Position numbers and translations under genes: made by a program. Below are positions 16,390 to 25,179 of a DNA stretch of 38,859 bases, piece by piece; position 1 is the stretch's first letter, and every line of letters begins with the position of its first letter. This DNA comes from Collinsella sp. GTDB lineage: Bacteria > Actinomycetota > Coriobacteriia > Coriobacteriales > Coriobacteriaceae. The stretch is from NCBI GenBank assembly GCA_019419545.1, contig DXZT01000015.1, positions 1 through 38,859 of the forward strand, given 5' to 3'. The notes under the pieces were generated by a model, which was not told where the DNA came from, ran no database searches, and worked only from the letters and a program-made list of their open reading frames with translations.

Positions 16390-17130
16390 CTATTGCGCAG
16401 CGGCAATGCGGCGGACGATATCGAGCGTAATGTCACTTGCGACACGCGCGTACTCGAACAGATCGAACTCGCGCTCGCAAATTGCATCGTACGCCTCGTC
16501 ACAATTATCGCTGATAGCGCGTAACACCAGGCAATCGACACCATTTTTGGTTGCGACATGGGCAATTGCCGCGCCCTCCATGCCGACACAATCGGCATGC
16601 GTCGCCTCGATAGTGTCGTTGCGCATGGCGACGCCCGTCACAAAGCGGTTACCCGTGGCAATCGTGCCGACCAGGAACTGCTTGGTGCCCTCGTTCGAAG
16701 CGACTGCATTTGTCGAAGCGTCAACAAACCCACGCTCAGCAAGCACATCGGCGGCAATATCGACCAGCGCAGGCGTCGAGCCAAACTCCTCGAGCCCCGG
16801 TGCGGACTCGGCAATAAGCGCGGTATCGGTATCCAAATAGCGCAGGCGTTTACCAATGACCACGTCGTCGATATGGAGCTTGGGGTTCAAACCGCCCGCA
16901 ATGCCCGAAAACACAACAGCCTGCGGAGCATACTTGCTAATGAGGTGCTGTGTCGCAGCGGCGGCGTTCACCGTGCCCATGCCCGCCGTTGTGGCGACAA
17001 CTGTCAGGCCGTCGAGCCCACCGCTCACAACGGTCAAGCCTGCCTCCCGTGCCTCGCAAACGTCGCTCAGCTCTTCCTTAATCTGCATGATCTCTTTTTC
17101 GAGCGCACCGATAATCGCGATGGTAGCCAT
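16390..17130 (-). CDS. mtnN: 5'-methylthioadenosine/S-adenosylhomocysteine nucleosidase
   Basis: A 246-residue purine-nucleoside phosphorylase-fold enzyme that cleaves adenine from MTA and SAH, in methionine salvage and the activated methyl cycle. The catalytic glutamate is in MGALEKE-like IIGALEKEI near residue 11, the ribose-binding motif VGMEGAAIAHVA is near 170-182, and VLRAISDNCDEAYD near 190-205 contains the catalytic aspartate. It matches the family's usual length of about 230. The ATG at 17130 follows GGGGA; a TTG four codons upstream is less likely. It is the first gene of a pair with ysxC. Confidence 0.94.
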   Translation of the reverse strand: MATIAIIGALEKEIMQIKEELSDVCEAREAGLTVVSGGLDGLTVVATTAGMGTVNAAAATQHLISKYAPQAVVFSGIAGGLNPKLHIDDVVIGKRLRYLDTDTALIAESAPGLEEFGSTPALVDIAADVLAERGFVDASTNAVASNEGTKQFLVGTIATGNRFVTGVAMRNDTIEATHADCVGMEGAAIAHVATKNGVDCLVLRAISDNCDEAYDAICEREFDLFEYARVASDITLDIVRRIAAAQ

Positions 17131-17208
17131 ACCATTCCCCAAACCTATACGAAATTCTCAACCACGGTATGGTACCAGCATTTTGTTTGACCTCGCCAAA
17201 CGAACACG

Positions 17209-17430
17209 CTAAGCCAGTGCAGCTCGCGTATCAAACAGAGCCTTTGCTATCGCGGCCGTAACCTCGCTCGAGCGGTCGCTCCACGGCATCGATGTCATGA
17301 CGCTCATGACATAGGTACGGCCATCGATGTCGATAAGGCCCGCATCGCATGTCGAATAGTAACCATCCTCGCTAATCCAGCCTGCCTTGTTGCGCACCAA
17401 AACATGCTCGCCCGCAATGCCATCGCGCAC
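17209..17430 (-). pseudogene. 3' remnant of a beta-lactamase-like serine hydrolase
   Basis: Seventy-three codons match only the C-terminal end of the class A beta-lactamase-like family: VRNKAGWISEDG resembles the KTG-containing strand with KAG in place of KTG, followed by DAGLIDIDGRTYVMSVMTS and a closing helix. The catalytic SxxK and SxN parts are absent. A stop codon (TGA) lies directly before the first GTG in frame, so nothing upstream can restore the gene. The break falls at a GGGACAG-type hairpin (17427-17457), suggesting repeat-linked deletion. Upstream on the same strand is pflA, which is unrelated. Confidence 0.7.
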
Positions 17431-17457
17431 TCATTTAAGTCTGTCCCCAATGAGTGC
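17427..17457 (-). repeat. GGGACAG hairpin repeat with a different stem
   Basis: GCACTCATT (17427-17435) pairs perfectly with AATGAGTGC (17449-17457). Read on the minus strand the loop is GGGGACAGACTTA, close to the GGGACAGGTTTA loop of the repeats at 116, 3679, 6836 and 29838, but the stem is wholly different. It sits at the break of the hydrolase remnant, 4 bp beyond the pflA stop codon. Confidence 0.7.
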
Positions 17458-17461
17458 CCTG

Positions 17462-18280
17462 CTAGCCGATGGCGTTTTTGAGTTCGGCGCGGCGCTTTTT
17501 CATGCCCGTCATGACGGCTTTGCGCAGCTCGGGCATGCGCGCGGTATCCATCTGGGGCACGCCCTCAAGCTTATAGGGAATCCCCAACTGCTCATATTTG
17601 ACGACACCCATGGTGTGATACGGCAGCATTTCCAGGCCCACCACGTTGTGCCATGGAGCAATCAGGCGACCGAGCTTCTCGCACTCCTCCACCGTATCGG
17701 TGATACCCGGCACCACCACGTGGCGGATAACAACCTTAATCTTGCGACGCGCGAGCTCATCGCCAAACGCCAGAATGCGTGCGGGATCGCATCCGGTCAA
17801 CTTTTTATGTTCGACGGGATCGGCATGCTTGATGTCGAGCAGCACCATATCGGTCTCGTTGAGAACAGCATCGAACTTCTCCGGATGCTTGGGATCAAAT
17901 GCATAGCCACAGCTGTCTAGGCAGGTGTGTACGCGGCCATCGGGGTTGTTGTGCATTGCACGGAACAGGTCGGCCAAAAACTCGGGCTGCAGGAGCGGTT
18001 CGCCGCCCGAAACGGTAATGCCGCCGCTACGGTAGAACTCATGGTTGCTCTGGAACTCGTCCATGAGATGCTCGACGGTCACCATCGTGCCGCCGTTAAC
18101 AGACCAGGTATCGGGATTGTGACAATACGCACAACGCATGGGGCAACCCTGAACAAACACTACAAAGCGGATGCCGGGACCGTCGACCGTTCCCATCGTC
18201 TCGATCGAATGCACGCGGCCAAGGGCAAACGCAGAGTCCTCGGGACGAGCGTCCACACCCTCAAGCGTCATTTCTGCCAT
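17462..18280 (-). CDS. pflA: Pyruvate formate-lyase activating enzyme
   Basis: A 272-residue radical SAM enzyme that installs the glycyl radical on pyruvate formate-lyase under anoxia. The 4Fe-4S motif CPMRCAYC has cysteines at 46, 50 and 53, preceded by TVDGPGIRFVVFVQG. SGGEPLLQPEF near 95 binds SAM. Length is slightly above the E. coli enzyme (246) because of an N-terminal extension of about 20 residues. The ATG at 18280 has AAGG upstream. Its substrate proteins are encoded at 19747-22135, and a DegV gene lies between. Confidence 0.95.
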   Translation of the reverse strand: MAEMTLEGVDARPEDSAFALGRVHSIETMGTVDGPGIRFVVFVQGCPMRCAYCHNPDTWSVNGGTMVTVEHLMDEFQSNHEFYRSGGITVSGGEPLLQPEFLADLFRAMHNNPDGRVHTCLDSCGYAFDPKHPEKFDAVLNETDMVLLDIKHADPVEHKKLTGCDPARILAFGDELARRKIKVVIRHVVVPGITDTVEECEKLGRLIAPWHNVVGLEMLPYHTMGVVKYEQLGIPYKLEGVPQMDTARMPELRKAVMTGMKKRRAELKNAIG

Positions 18281-18314
18281 TCGCGCTACCTTGCCTCTCC
18301 TTGGATGTAACCAA

Positions 18315-18386
18315 TTAAAATGCCAGAGCCATTCTAGCCCATGCGTTTGCGTTTAAACGTCTCGGGATAGAATGGCACGTTTTAAT
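18315..18386. terminator. Large inverted repeat between degV and pflA
   Basis: GCCATTCTA (18328-18336) pairs with TAGAATGGC (18368-18376), with three more G-C pairs inside after one mismatch. Flanking ATTAAAA and TTTTAAT at 18315 and 18380 extend the symmetry. On the minus strand the hairpin follows the DegV gene and is trailed by TTTTAATT, fitting termination of degV; a TAGAAT in the arm could also be the pflA -10. Which role holds is unclear. Confidence 0.5.
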
Positions 18387-18454
18387 CTATCCCCCATCAC
18401 CATGGTTGGGGTCTACGTCGAGATGTCAGACTGAAGAACGCTCGCCTGCGGCCT

Positions 18455-19309
18455 TTACGCCTTAAGCGTGAGCACCGCACCGAAGGCGGTCGGGCCGCAA
18501 TGGCTCGAGATGACGCCGCCGACCTGAGTCCAGGTAACGTCCTTAAAGCCCAGATCATGCGCATAGACCTCCATGTCATCGCGCAGCTCCTGGGAAAGGC
18601 CCACCGAATACGCCAGGCCAATGTGCGAGTAGTCAATCTCGCCCTTCGCAACCATGTGGTCAATAAAGGCGCGGGCGCACTTGAGCATAGAGCCACGGAA
18701 CTTCTTGGTCGCCACGAACTTGCCGCCCGTCACCTCAATGCAGGGCTTAATCTTGAGCAGATGGGCGCCAAGGAATGCGACGTTGGACAAGCGACCGCCC
18801 GCCTTAAGAAAGGCAAGATCGGTAGGAACAAAGCCCAGCAGCACGCGGTCCATGACGGAATTCGTAAATGCAAAGATCTCGTCGACGGTGGCATCGGGGT
18901 GAGCCTCGATGTATTTGGCGGTCTCGACGACAACGAGCGACTGGCCCACCGAGACAAAGCGCGTGTCCATGGAGTAGACGTAGTCGCGCCCCTTGGCGGC
19001 GATCTTCGATGATTGATGCGAGCAGGTCGTGGCCTCGGAGTACGCAAGATGCAGAATGGTCGCATCGGGCTGCTCGGCATGGATACGGTCGTACACGTGA
19101 GCAAAATCCGCAGGCGCGCAGCCGCTGGTCTTGGGCATTACGCCAAACTCGTTGCAGCGCGAGTAAATCTCGAGCGGATCAATCGAACCGTCCTCGACGG
19201 TCTCGTCACCAATCGTGACATGCATGGGCACGCGCACGATGCCGTAGCGCTCGCAAAGCTCCGGCGTCACATCCGACCCAGACTCGACCACGATTACGTA
19301 CTTGCCCAT
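18455..19309 (-). CDS. DegV family fatty-acid-binding protein
   Basis: A 284-residue two-domain protein of the DegV/FakB family, which binds a fatty acid and in Firmicutes presents it to FakA for phosphorylation. The N-terminal KYVIVVESGSDVTPEL replaces the usual VTDSTSDL; PKTSGCAPADFAHVYD near 78-93 is the typical T-S-Q-P region. LLGFVPTDLAFLKAGGRLS near 165-183 and LLKIKPCIEV are strong family signatures. I chose the ATG at 19309 because the family begins there; 37 additional in-frame codons upstream look noncoding and no good ribosome site is visible. The lipid substrate is unknown. Confidence 0.88.
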   Translation of the reverse strand: MGKYVIVVESGSDVTPELCERYGIVRVPMHVTIGDETVEDGSIDPLEIYSRCNEFGVMPKTSGCAPADFAHVYDRIHAEQPDATILHLAYSEATTCSHQSSKIAAKGRDYVYSMDTRFVSVGQSLVVVETAKYIEAHPDATVDEIFAFTNSVMDRVLLGFVPTDLAFLKAGGRLSNVAFLGAHLLKIKPCIEVTGGKFVATKKFRGSMLKCARAFIDHMVAKGEIDYSHIGLAYSVGLSQELRDDMEVYAHDLGFKDVTWTQVGGVISSHCGPTAFGAVLTLKA

Positions 19310-19594
19310 TAATATCACGACCCATCTCAACATTGGCTTTTCAATACATGGCACGCGCCGCCGCACTGTTGCACAACAGCGTCCAAGCGCCAAAGAGACG
19401 CCGCCCCTTGCACACAACAAAGGACAGCGTCTCCCTGGAAAACTCCGTGCTTATCTGAGATTCTACACGGTTTATTAAGGAGTGTTACTTATTCCGCAAA
19501 CGGTCGCTATACGCGATAAACGGTAGCAAGCAAGTATCCAGAACGCTCAACCCATTAGGAGAGCTCCGCCTAAAGGGTGACTACACAGGACCCC

Positions 19595-19723
19595 GCCGGG
19601 GCTGTTTGGGCTACCTCCCAAAACTTTCCGCAGGACGCAAGAAGCCCTCGCCGCACGAAGTGCGCAGCGAGGGCTTCTTGCATGTCCGAGGACGTTTTGG
19701 GAGGTAGCCCAAACAGCCCCGGC
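19595..19723. repeat. Long structured hairpin element D
   Basis: A perfect 30-bp outer stem (19595-19624 with 19694-19723) holds an internal loop with TTTCCGCA on the left and GAGGAC on the right. A 4-bp helix (GGAC 19633-19636 with GTCC 19684-19687) is followed by a 2-nt AT bulge. A 15-bp inner stem (19637-19651 with 19667-19681) carries the cap CGCAC-GAA-GTGCG (19652-19664). It begins 23 bp beyond the stop codon of the glycyl-radical subunit gene. The rest of 19310-19746 holds no gene that I can see. Confidence 0.87.
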
Positions 19724-19746
19724 GATCCTGCGGGAGTTAAACCCCT

Positions 19747-19998
19747 TTAGAACTTGTTGTGGAAGGTACGCGAAATGACCTCGTCCTGCTGCTCCTTGGT
19801 GAGCGTGTGGAAGTTCACGGCATAGCCGGAAACGCGGATGGTCAGCTGCGGGTACTTCTCGGGGTGAGCCTGAGCGTCAAGCAGCGTCTCACGGTTGAAG
19901 ACGTTGATGTTCAGGTGGTGGCCACCCTTCTCGGCGTAAGCGTCGAGCATGTGGACCAGGTTATCGGCCTGAGTCTCGGAAACTTCAGAAACCTTCAT
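19747..19998 (-). CDS. grcA: Stand-alone glycyl-radical domain of pyruvate formate-lyase
   Basis: An 83-residue protein equal to the last domain of ordinary PflB. It has GGHHLNINVFNRETLLDAQ, then PEKYPQLTIRVSGYAVNF, where the glycine of RVSGYA bears the radical, and TKEQQDEVISRTF at the end. In E. coli PflB this segment is residues of about 700-760 of one chain. Here it is a separate gene, with its own start (ATG 19998) and a strong AAGGAG site, 85 bp downstream of a PflB body that stops just before this domain. It resembles the rescue protein GrcA/YfiD in size, but here it appears to be an obligate second subunit because the large chain has no radical domain. Confidence 0.92.
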   Translation of the reverse strand: MKVSEVSETQADNLVHMLDAYAEKGGHHLNINVFNRETLLDAQAHPEKYPQLTIRVSGYAVNFHTLTKEQQDEVISRTFHNKF

Positions 19999-20057
19999 AA
20001 TGTGTCTCCTTCGATCGATAGGCGCCGGCCGAAACCGGCACACTAATCAGTAATCGT

Positions 20058-20082
20058 TATTGTTAGTATAGCACTAACAATA
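20058..20082 (-). other. Hairpin in the pflB-grcA spacer
   Basis: TATTGTTAGT (20058-20067) pairs perfectly with ACTAACAATA (20073-20082), loop of 5 nt, one base after the pflB stop codon on the minus strand. A second small GC hairpin (20024-20028 with 20035-20039) follows. No T-run comes after the first. They may stabilise the upstream message, mark an RNA cleavage site or set the ratio of the two subunits. Confidence 0.65.
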
Positions 20083-20083
20083 G

Positions 20084-22135
<2,052 letters not shown>

Positions 22136-22363
22136 TGTGTAACCACGCTCCTAGTTACGTGTAATGCGGCGCTCTCTCACACCGCTGCTTATTGAATTCT
22201 TGAATTATCGGCTTGCACTACCGGCTTCTTCCGTTCTTCACCACACGTTGGTGCAGGGAAAACGTTTGTCCACCTTGGAACTGCAACCCAAACCCAAGAT
22301 TTCACCCGTTTGAGAAGGATAACATAGCTACCCCCTTCATCAGGGCTGTTATATGTTTCTTTT

Positions 22364-22390
22364 TTTATACCATTAGGGCGTTTTTAACAA
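22364..22390 (-). promoter_or_regulatory. Candidate pflB promoter
   Basis: On the minus strand TTGTTA (22390-22385) and TATAAA (22369-22364) are 15 bp apart, with a TGG extended -10. This implies a leader of about 220 nt before pflB. The rest of 22136-22514 is AT-richer than its surroundings and shows no gene. The short spacer makes this a moderate candidate. Confidence 0.4.
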
Positions 22391-22514
22391 ATCCGCAGGA
22401 AATGCGAGCGCGAACAACTACCGTTCACCGATTTCTTTGGTATTTTTCCTTGCCTTTGTACGACGTTCACTCTAGCTGTTATGTCAGCTTTATCAGGGTA
22501 AAGTACCCCAGAGA

Positions 22515-22561
22515 CCCTTCAGAAACTGAAGGGCGGCCACGGGATCCCCCATGGCCGCCCT
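22515..22561 (-). terminator. Overlapping hairpins downstream of the KdgT-type gene
   Basis: Hairpin 1 pairs 22530-22543 with 22548-22561 (GGGCGGCC arms, one G-U pair on the minus strand). Hairpin 2 pairs CCCTTCAG (22515-22522) with CTGAAGGG (22526-22533). They share bases 22530-22533, so both cannot form fully at once. They follow the permease stop codon by 40 bp on the minus strand. No T-run is evident. Confidence 0.55.
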
Positions 22562-22600
22562 GTGGCGTAGCTAGTTTTTAGCTTTGATTGCCGCTTGGCA

Positions 22601-23620
22601 TTAGGCGGCTGCGGCGGCCTTGTCGGTCGTTGCCTTGCTATCGCCGTTGCCCTGGCCCTCAAAATGCTTGTAGCACCAGCTGGTGACCAGCGGGGTCAAA
22701 ATAGCCGTCACGATTGCGCAGGCAGCAACCTGTGCCGTAGCCGTCGCGAGCACGGCGCCACCGTACATGGCCCCATTGACGCTTGCCATGGCAGCAGGCG
22801 TGGCCACATTGGCTCCGGCGCAGCTTGAAATGGCCGCACCTGCGACACCCGTACCGCCCGTGAGCTTATCGACCGCGATGACGGGAATTGCAAAGACCAC
22901 CGAGCAGATCACGCCGAGCAGAATACCGGGAAGACCGCCATTAATGAGCTGGCCAAAGGTCATGGTCGAGCCCATGGCAAAGAAGACGAGCACAATGATG
23001 GCGGAAAGTGCCGGTGCCATCATCTTCTTAAAGCTCGGGAAGAGGTTACCCAGAATAATGCCGACGACGATCGGCAGGATGGCGCCCACGAGCGACCAGC
23101 CAATCGGAGCCTGGCCGGCAGCGCCAAGGACAATCATCGTGACCGGAGGGCCGACAACCAGCGTGGTGATGGCGACGGCGCCACGCTCGGCCTCGTTGCC
23201 CATGGTGCCCATCAGTCCAGCGTACATAGCGTTGTTGGCACCCGTGCAAGCCGCCAGCATCACCATGGCAGAAATGCCAAACAAGTTGTCGTTGAACACA
23301 TAAAGGACGAGCAGCGACACGGCAACGACCACGATTTGCTTGACAGCGATGATGATGGCACCGCGGGCAGCGGCGGCAGGAGCACTCTTAAACGAAATCG
23401 TCGTACCGACGATGAGCAAAAAGGCGCCCACGAGCGGGCCTGCACCCTGCTGGGTCATGCCAAGCGTAAAGCTGCCGAGCGTTTTGAACAGGTCAGGGAA
23501 CAGCGTGTTGAGCAGGCAGCCCAACAAAAGCGGCACCAAAATATTGGCACCCGGGATGGAGGACATCTTAAAGAACGGCTCCTTTGCCGCCGGCGCCTCC
23601 ACCGCAGTCGATTCACTCAT
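22601..23620 (-). CDS. 2-keto-3-deoxygluconate permease family transporter
   Basis: A 339-residue membrane protein of the KdgT family, proton-coupled carriers of 2-keto-3-deoxygluconate and related sugar acids. About ten hydrophobic segments are visible. Supporting stretches include IPGANILVPLLLGCLLNTLFP near 25, CTGANNAMYAGLMG near 125, and SSCAGANVATPAAMA near 265. The ATG at 23620 has an excellent AAAGGAG site; a frame starting seven codons earlier is less likely. An SDR gene lies 108 bp upstream with a terminator-like hairpin between. Transport of a uronate breakdown product is plausible; no kdgK or kdgA is nearby to confirm it. Confidence 0.88.
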   Translation of the reverse strand: MSESTAVEAPAAKEPFFKMSSIPGANILVPLLLGCLLNTLFPDLFKTLGSFTLGMTQQGAGPLVGAFLLIVGTTISFKSAPAAAARGAIIIAVKQIVVVAVSLLVLYVFNDNLFGISAMVMLAACTGANNAMYAGLMGTMGNEAERGAVAITTLVVGPPVTMIVLGAAGQAPIGWSLVGAILPIVVGIILGNLFPSFKKMMAPALSAIIVLVFFAMGSTMTFGQLINGGLPGILLGVICSVVFAIPVIAVDKLTGGTGVAGAAISSCAGANVATPAAMASVNGAMYGGAVLATATAQVAACAIVTAILTPLVTSWCYKHFEGQGNGDSKATTDKAAAAA

Positions 23621-23677
23621 ATATATCTCCTTTGGATGCATGCGAATCGTAGCCGCACGCGCCTATATCAGAAAGAA

Positions 23678-23709
23678 GGCGACGGTCCCGAGTCGCAGGA
23701 GCCGTCGCC
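23678..23709 (-). terminator. Terminator between SDR and permease genes
   Basis: GGCGACGG (23678-23685) pairs perfectly with CCGTCGCC (23702-23709). On the minus strand the stem is followed by TTCTTTCT. It lies in the 108-bp spacer downstream of the SDR gene, so the permease may rely on readthrough or its own promoter. Confidence 0.65.
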
Positions 23710-23728
23710 GAATAATCGTCGTGGGGTA

Positions 23729-24478
23729 TTACCCGTCCAGGACGATGCCACCGTCGCAGTCGCCGATCTCGCCGTTCACGAAGCTGGCGAGGTCGGAAGC
23801 GAAGAACAGCACCATCTGCGCAGGCTCGCTGGCCTGGGCGGCGCGGCCCAGAGGAATACCGTTGATGATGCGCTGAGAGTTCTCGTCAGAGAGAATCGAG
23901 GTCATATCGGTCAACGTGAGCGACGGGCACACGGCGTTGCAGCGGACGCCAAACTTGCCGCCTTCCTTGGCGACTGCCTTGGTTAGACCGTTAACACCGG
24001 CCTTGGAGCTGGCGTAGGCGGCGGTGCCGAGCAGGCCGCCACCGATCTTGCCCGCAACGGAACTCACGTTGACGATAGTGCCGGCATGGGCCGCCTTAAA
24101 GTGCGGGTACACGGCGTTCATCATGGTAAAGGTACCGTTGAGGTTGATGTCGATGGTGCGACGCCACTCGGTGTCATCGATCTCGTCGAACTTCTTGGTG
24201 CTGATGACGCCAGCGCAGTTGATCAGGATGTTGGTTTGCGGCAGGTCCGTAAAAATCTGCTCGACGGTCTCGCGCGCCTTGGGTGCATCGGCGACATCGA
24301 GCTGATAGAACTTGTTGCCATCGCCAAGCTCGGCCACCGCGGCCTCGCCCTTAGCAGCGTTCCTTGCGATGAGCGCGACGTGTCCGCCGCCCGCAACGAT
24401 GCCCTTGGCAATCTCGAGGCCAATGCCCTGAGTGCCGCCCGTGACAATCGCGGTCTTGCCCGTGAAGTCAAATGCCAT
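23729..24478 (-). CDS. Short-chain dehydrogenase/reductase, possibly KduD-like
   Basis: A 249-residue classical SDR oxidoreductase. The cofactor motif TGGTQGIG is near residues 14-21, NCAG near 88, the catalytic serine in NVSSVAG near 138 and the Tyr-Lys pair in YASSKAG near 155. The tail EIGDCDGGIVLDG is the usual SDR end. The ATG at 24478 gives MAFDFTGKTAIVTGG; an upstream frame adds 39 non-family codons. Its neighbour is a KdgT-type sugar-acid permease, so a KduD-like role in 2-keto-3-deoxygluconate or gluconate metabolism is suggested by context only. Other sugar or polyol substrates are possible. Confidence 0.9.
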   Translation of the reverse strand: MAFDFTGKTAIVTGGTQGIGLEIAKGIVAGGGHVALIARNAAKGEAAVAELGDGNKFYQLDVADAPKARETVEQIFTDLPQTNILINCAGVISTKKFDEIDDTEWRRTIDINLNGTFTMMNAVYPHFKAAHAGTIVNVSSVAGKIGGGLLGTAAYASSKAGVNGLTKAVAKEGGKFGVRCNAVCPSLTLTDMTSILSDENSQRIINGIPLGRAAQASEPAQMVLFFASDLASFVNGEIGDCDGGIVLDG

Positions 24479-24695
24479 GACTCCATCCCCCTTTATGTAA
24501 GGTGTCTCCTTGCGGGAAGTTGGAGCATCGCACGTGGCGATTATATGAGTCCCAGTCGTCATGGTGGTGACAACCCCTCGCCTAACCGCGGGCATAATAG
24601 TTCTTTGAAACGCTTCAGCAATTGAATTTTTTAACTCTTTATGCGCTCTTTATATTGCCCACTGAATGAGGCCCGAATATGCGGGTATCATCTTT

Positions 24696-24732
24696 CACCG
24701 AAAATAGTTTATAGTGTTAGGGGTTTTCGGTG
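24696..24732. promoter_or_regulatory. Candidate operator and promoter of the MarR-ABC operon
   Basis: CACCGAAAA (24696-24704) and TTTTCGGTG (24724-24732) form a perfect 9-bp inverted repeat around a -10-like TATAGT (24710-24715). The right arm includes the GTG start codon, implying a 5' leader of only about 8 nt. A dimeric repressor bound here would block the promoter, as is usual for MarR autorepression. The -35 is weak. Confidence 0.55.
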
Positions 24733-25179
24733 GAAGATACCGATTTCCATGAGCTTGGGCGTCAGCTCTTAACTGAGTTTGGCAGCATGCATCATCGCAT
24801 TTCACGCTCTGCGGACAAAGCTCTCGGCGGCGAGATGGCTGTCATGCGCGCCCTCATGCTCGCTGGCGGTTCGCTCACGCCGAGCGAACTCGCAAATCGC
24901 GCCTGGGTCTCGAGTGCCCGCATCGCCAATATCTTACGCACTCTCGAAGCCAAGGGCTGGGTCGAGCGCGAGCACTCAAAGACCGACCGTCGTCGTGTAC
25001 ACGTCACGATGACCGATAAGGGATTCCAGAATCTCGAAATCAAACGTCGGGAATTCGAGGAGCGCACCGCGGCCTTCCTCGAGCAGCTCGGCGAAACAGA
25101 TACCCAAGAGATGGTGCGCCTTCTAAGGCGTTTCAACGAAATTATCGACCGCAATCAAGAAAGGAGAGATGCCGAGTGA
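24730..25179 (+). CDS. MarR-family transcriptional regulator
   Basis: A 149-residue winged-helix repressor. The DNA-binding part is about residues 35-100, with SLTPSELANRAWVSSARIANILRTLEAKGWVERE as helix-turn-helix and DRRRVHVTMTDKG as wing. The GTG at 24730 is preceded by GGGG; the downstream ATG (24787) would remove the first helix. The stop overlaps the GTG of the first ABC gene (GTGA), so the three genes form one operon. MarR regulators in this position usually sense an exported compound and derepress their exporter. The ligand is unknown. An inverted repeat over the promoter is the likely binding site. Confidence 0.92.
   Translation: MEDTDFHELGRQLLTEFGSMHHRISRSADKALGGEMAVMRALMLAGGSLTPSELANRAWVSSARIANILRTLEAKGWVEREHSKTDRRRVHVTMTDKGFQNLEIKRREFEERTAAFLEQLGETDTQEMVRLLRRFNEIIDRNQERRDAE

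Noticed and set aside
22136..22363. FNR, Rex or CRP site in the pflB leader
   Set aside because: AT-rich near-palindromes such as GAATTC with flanks are present, but none matches the known consensus well enough to report.
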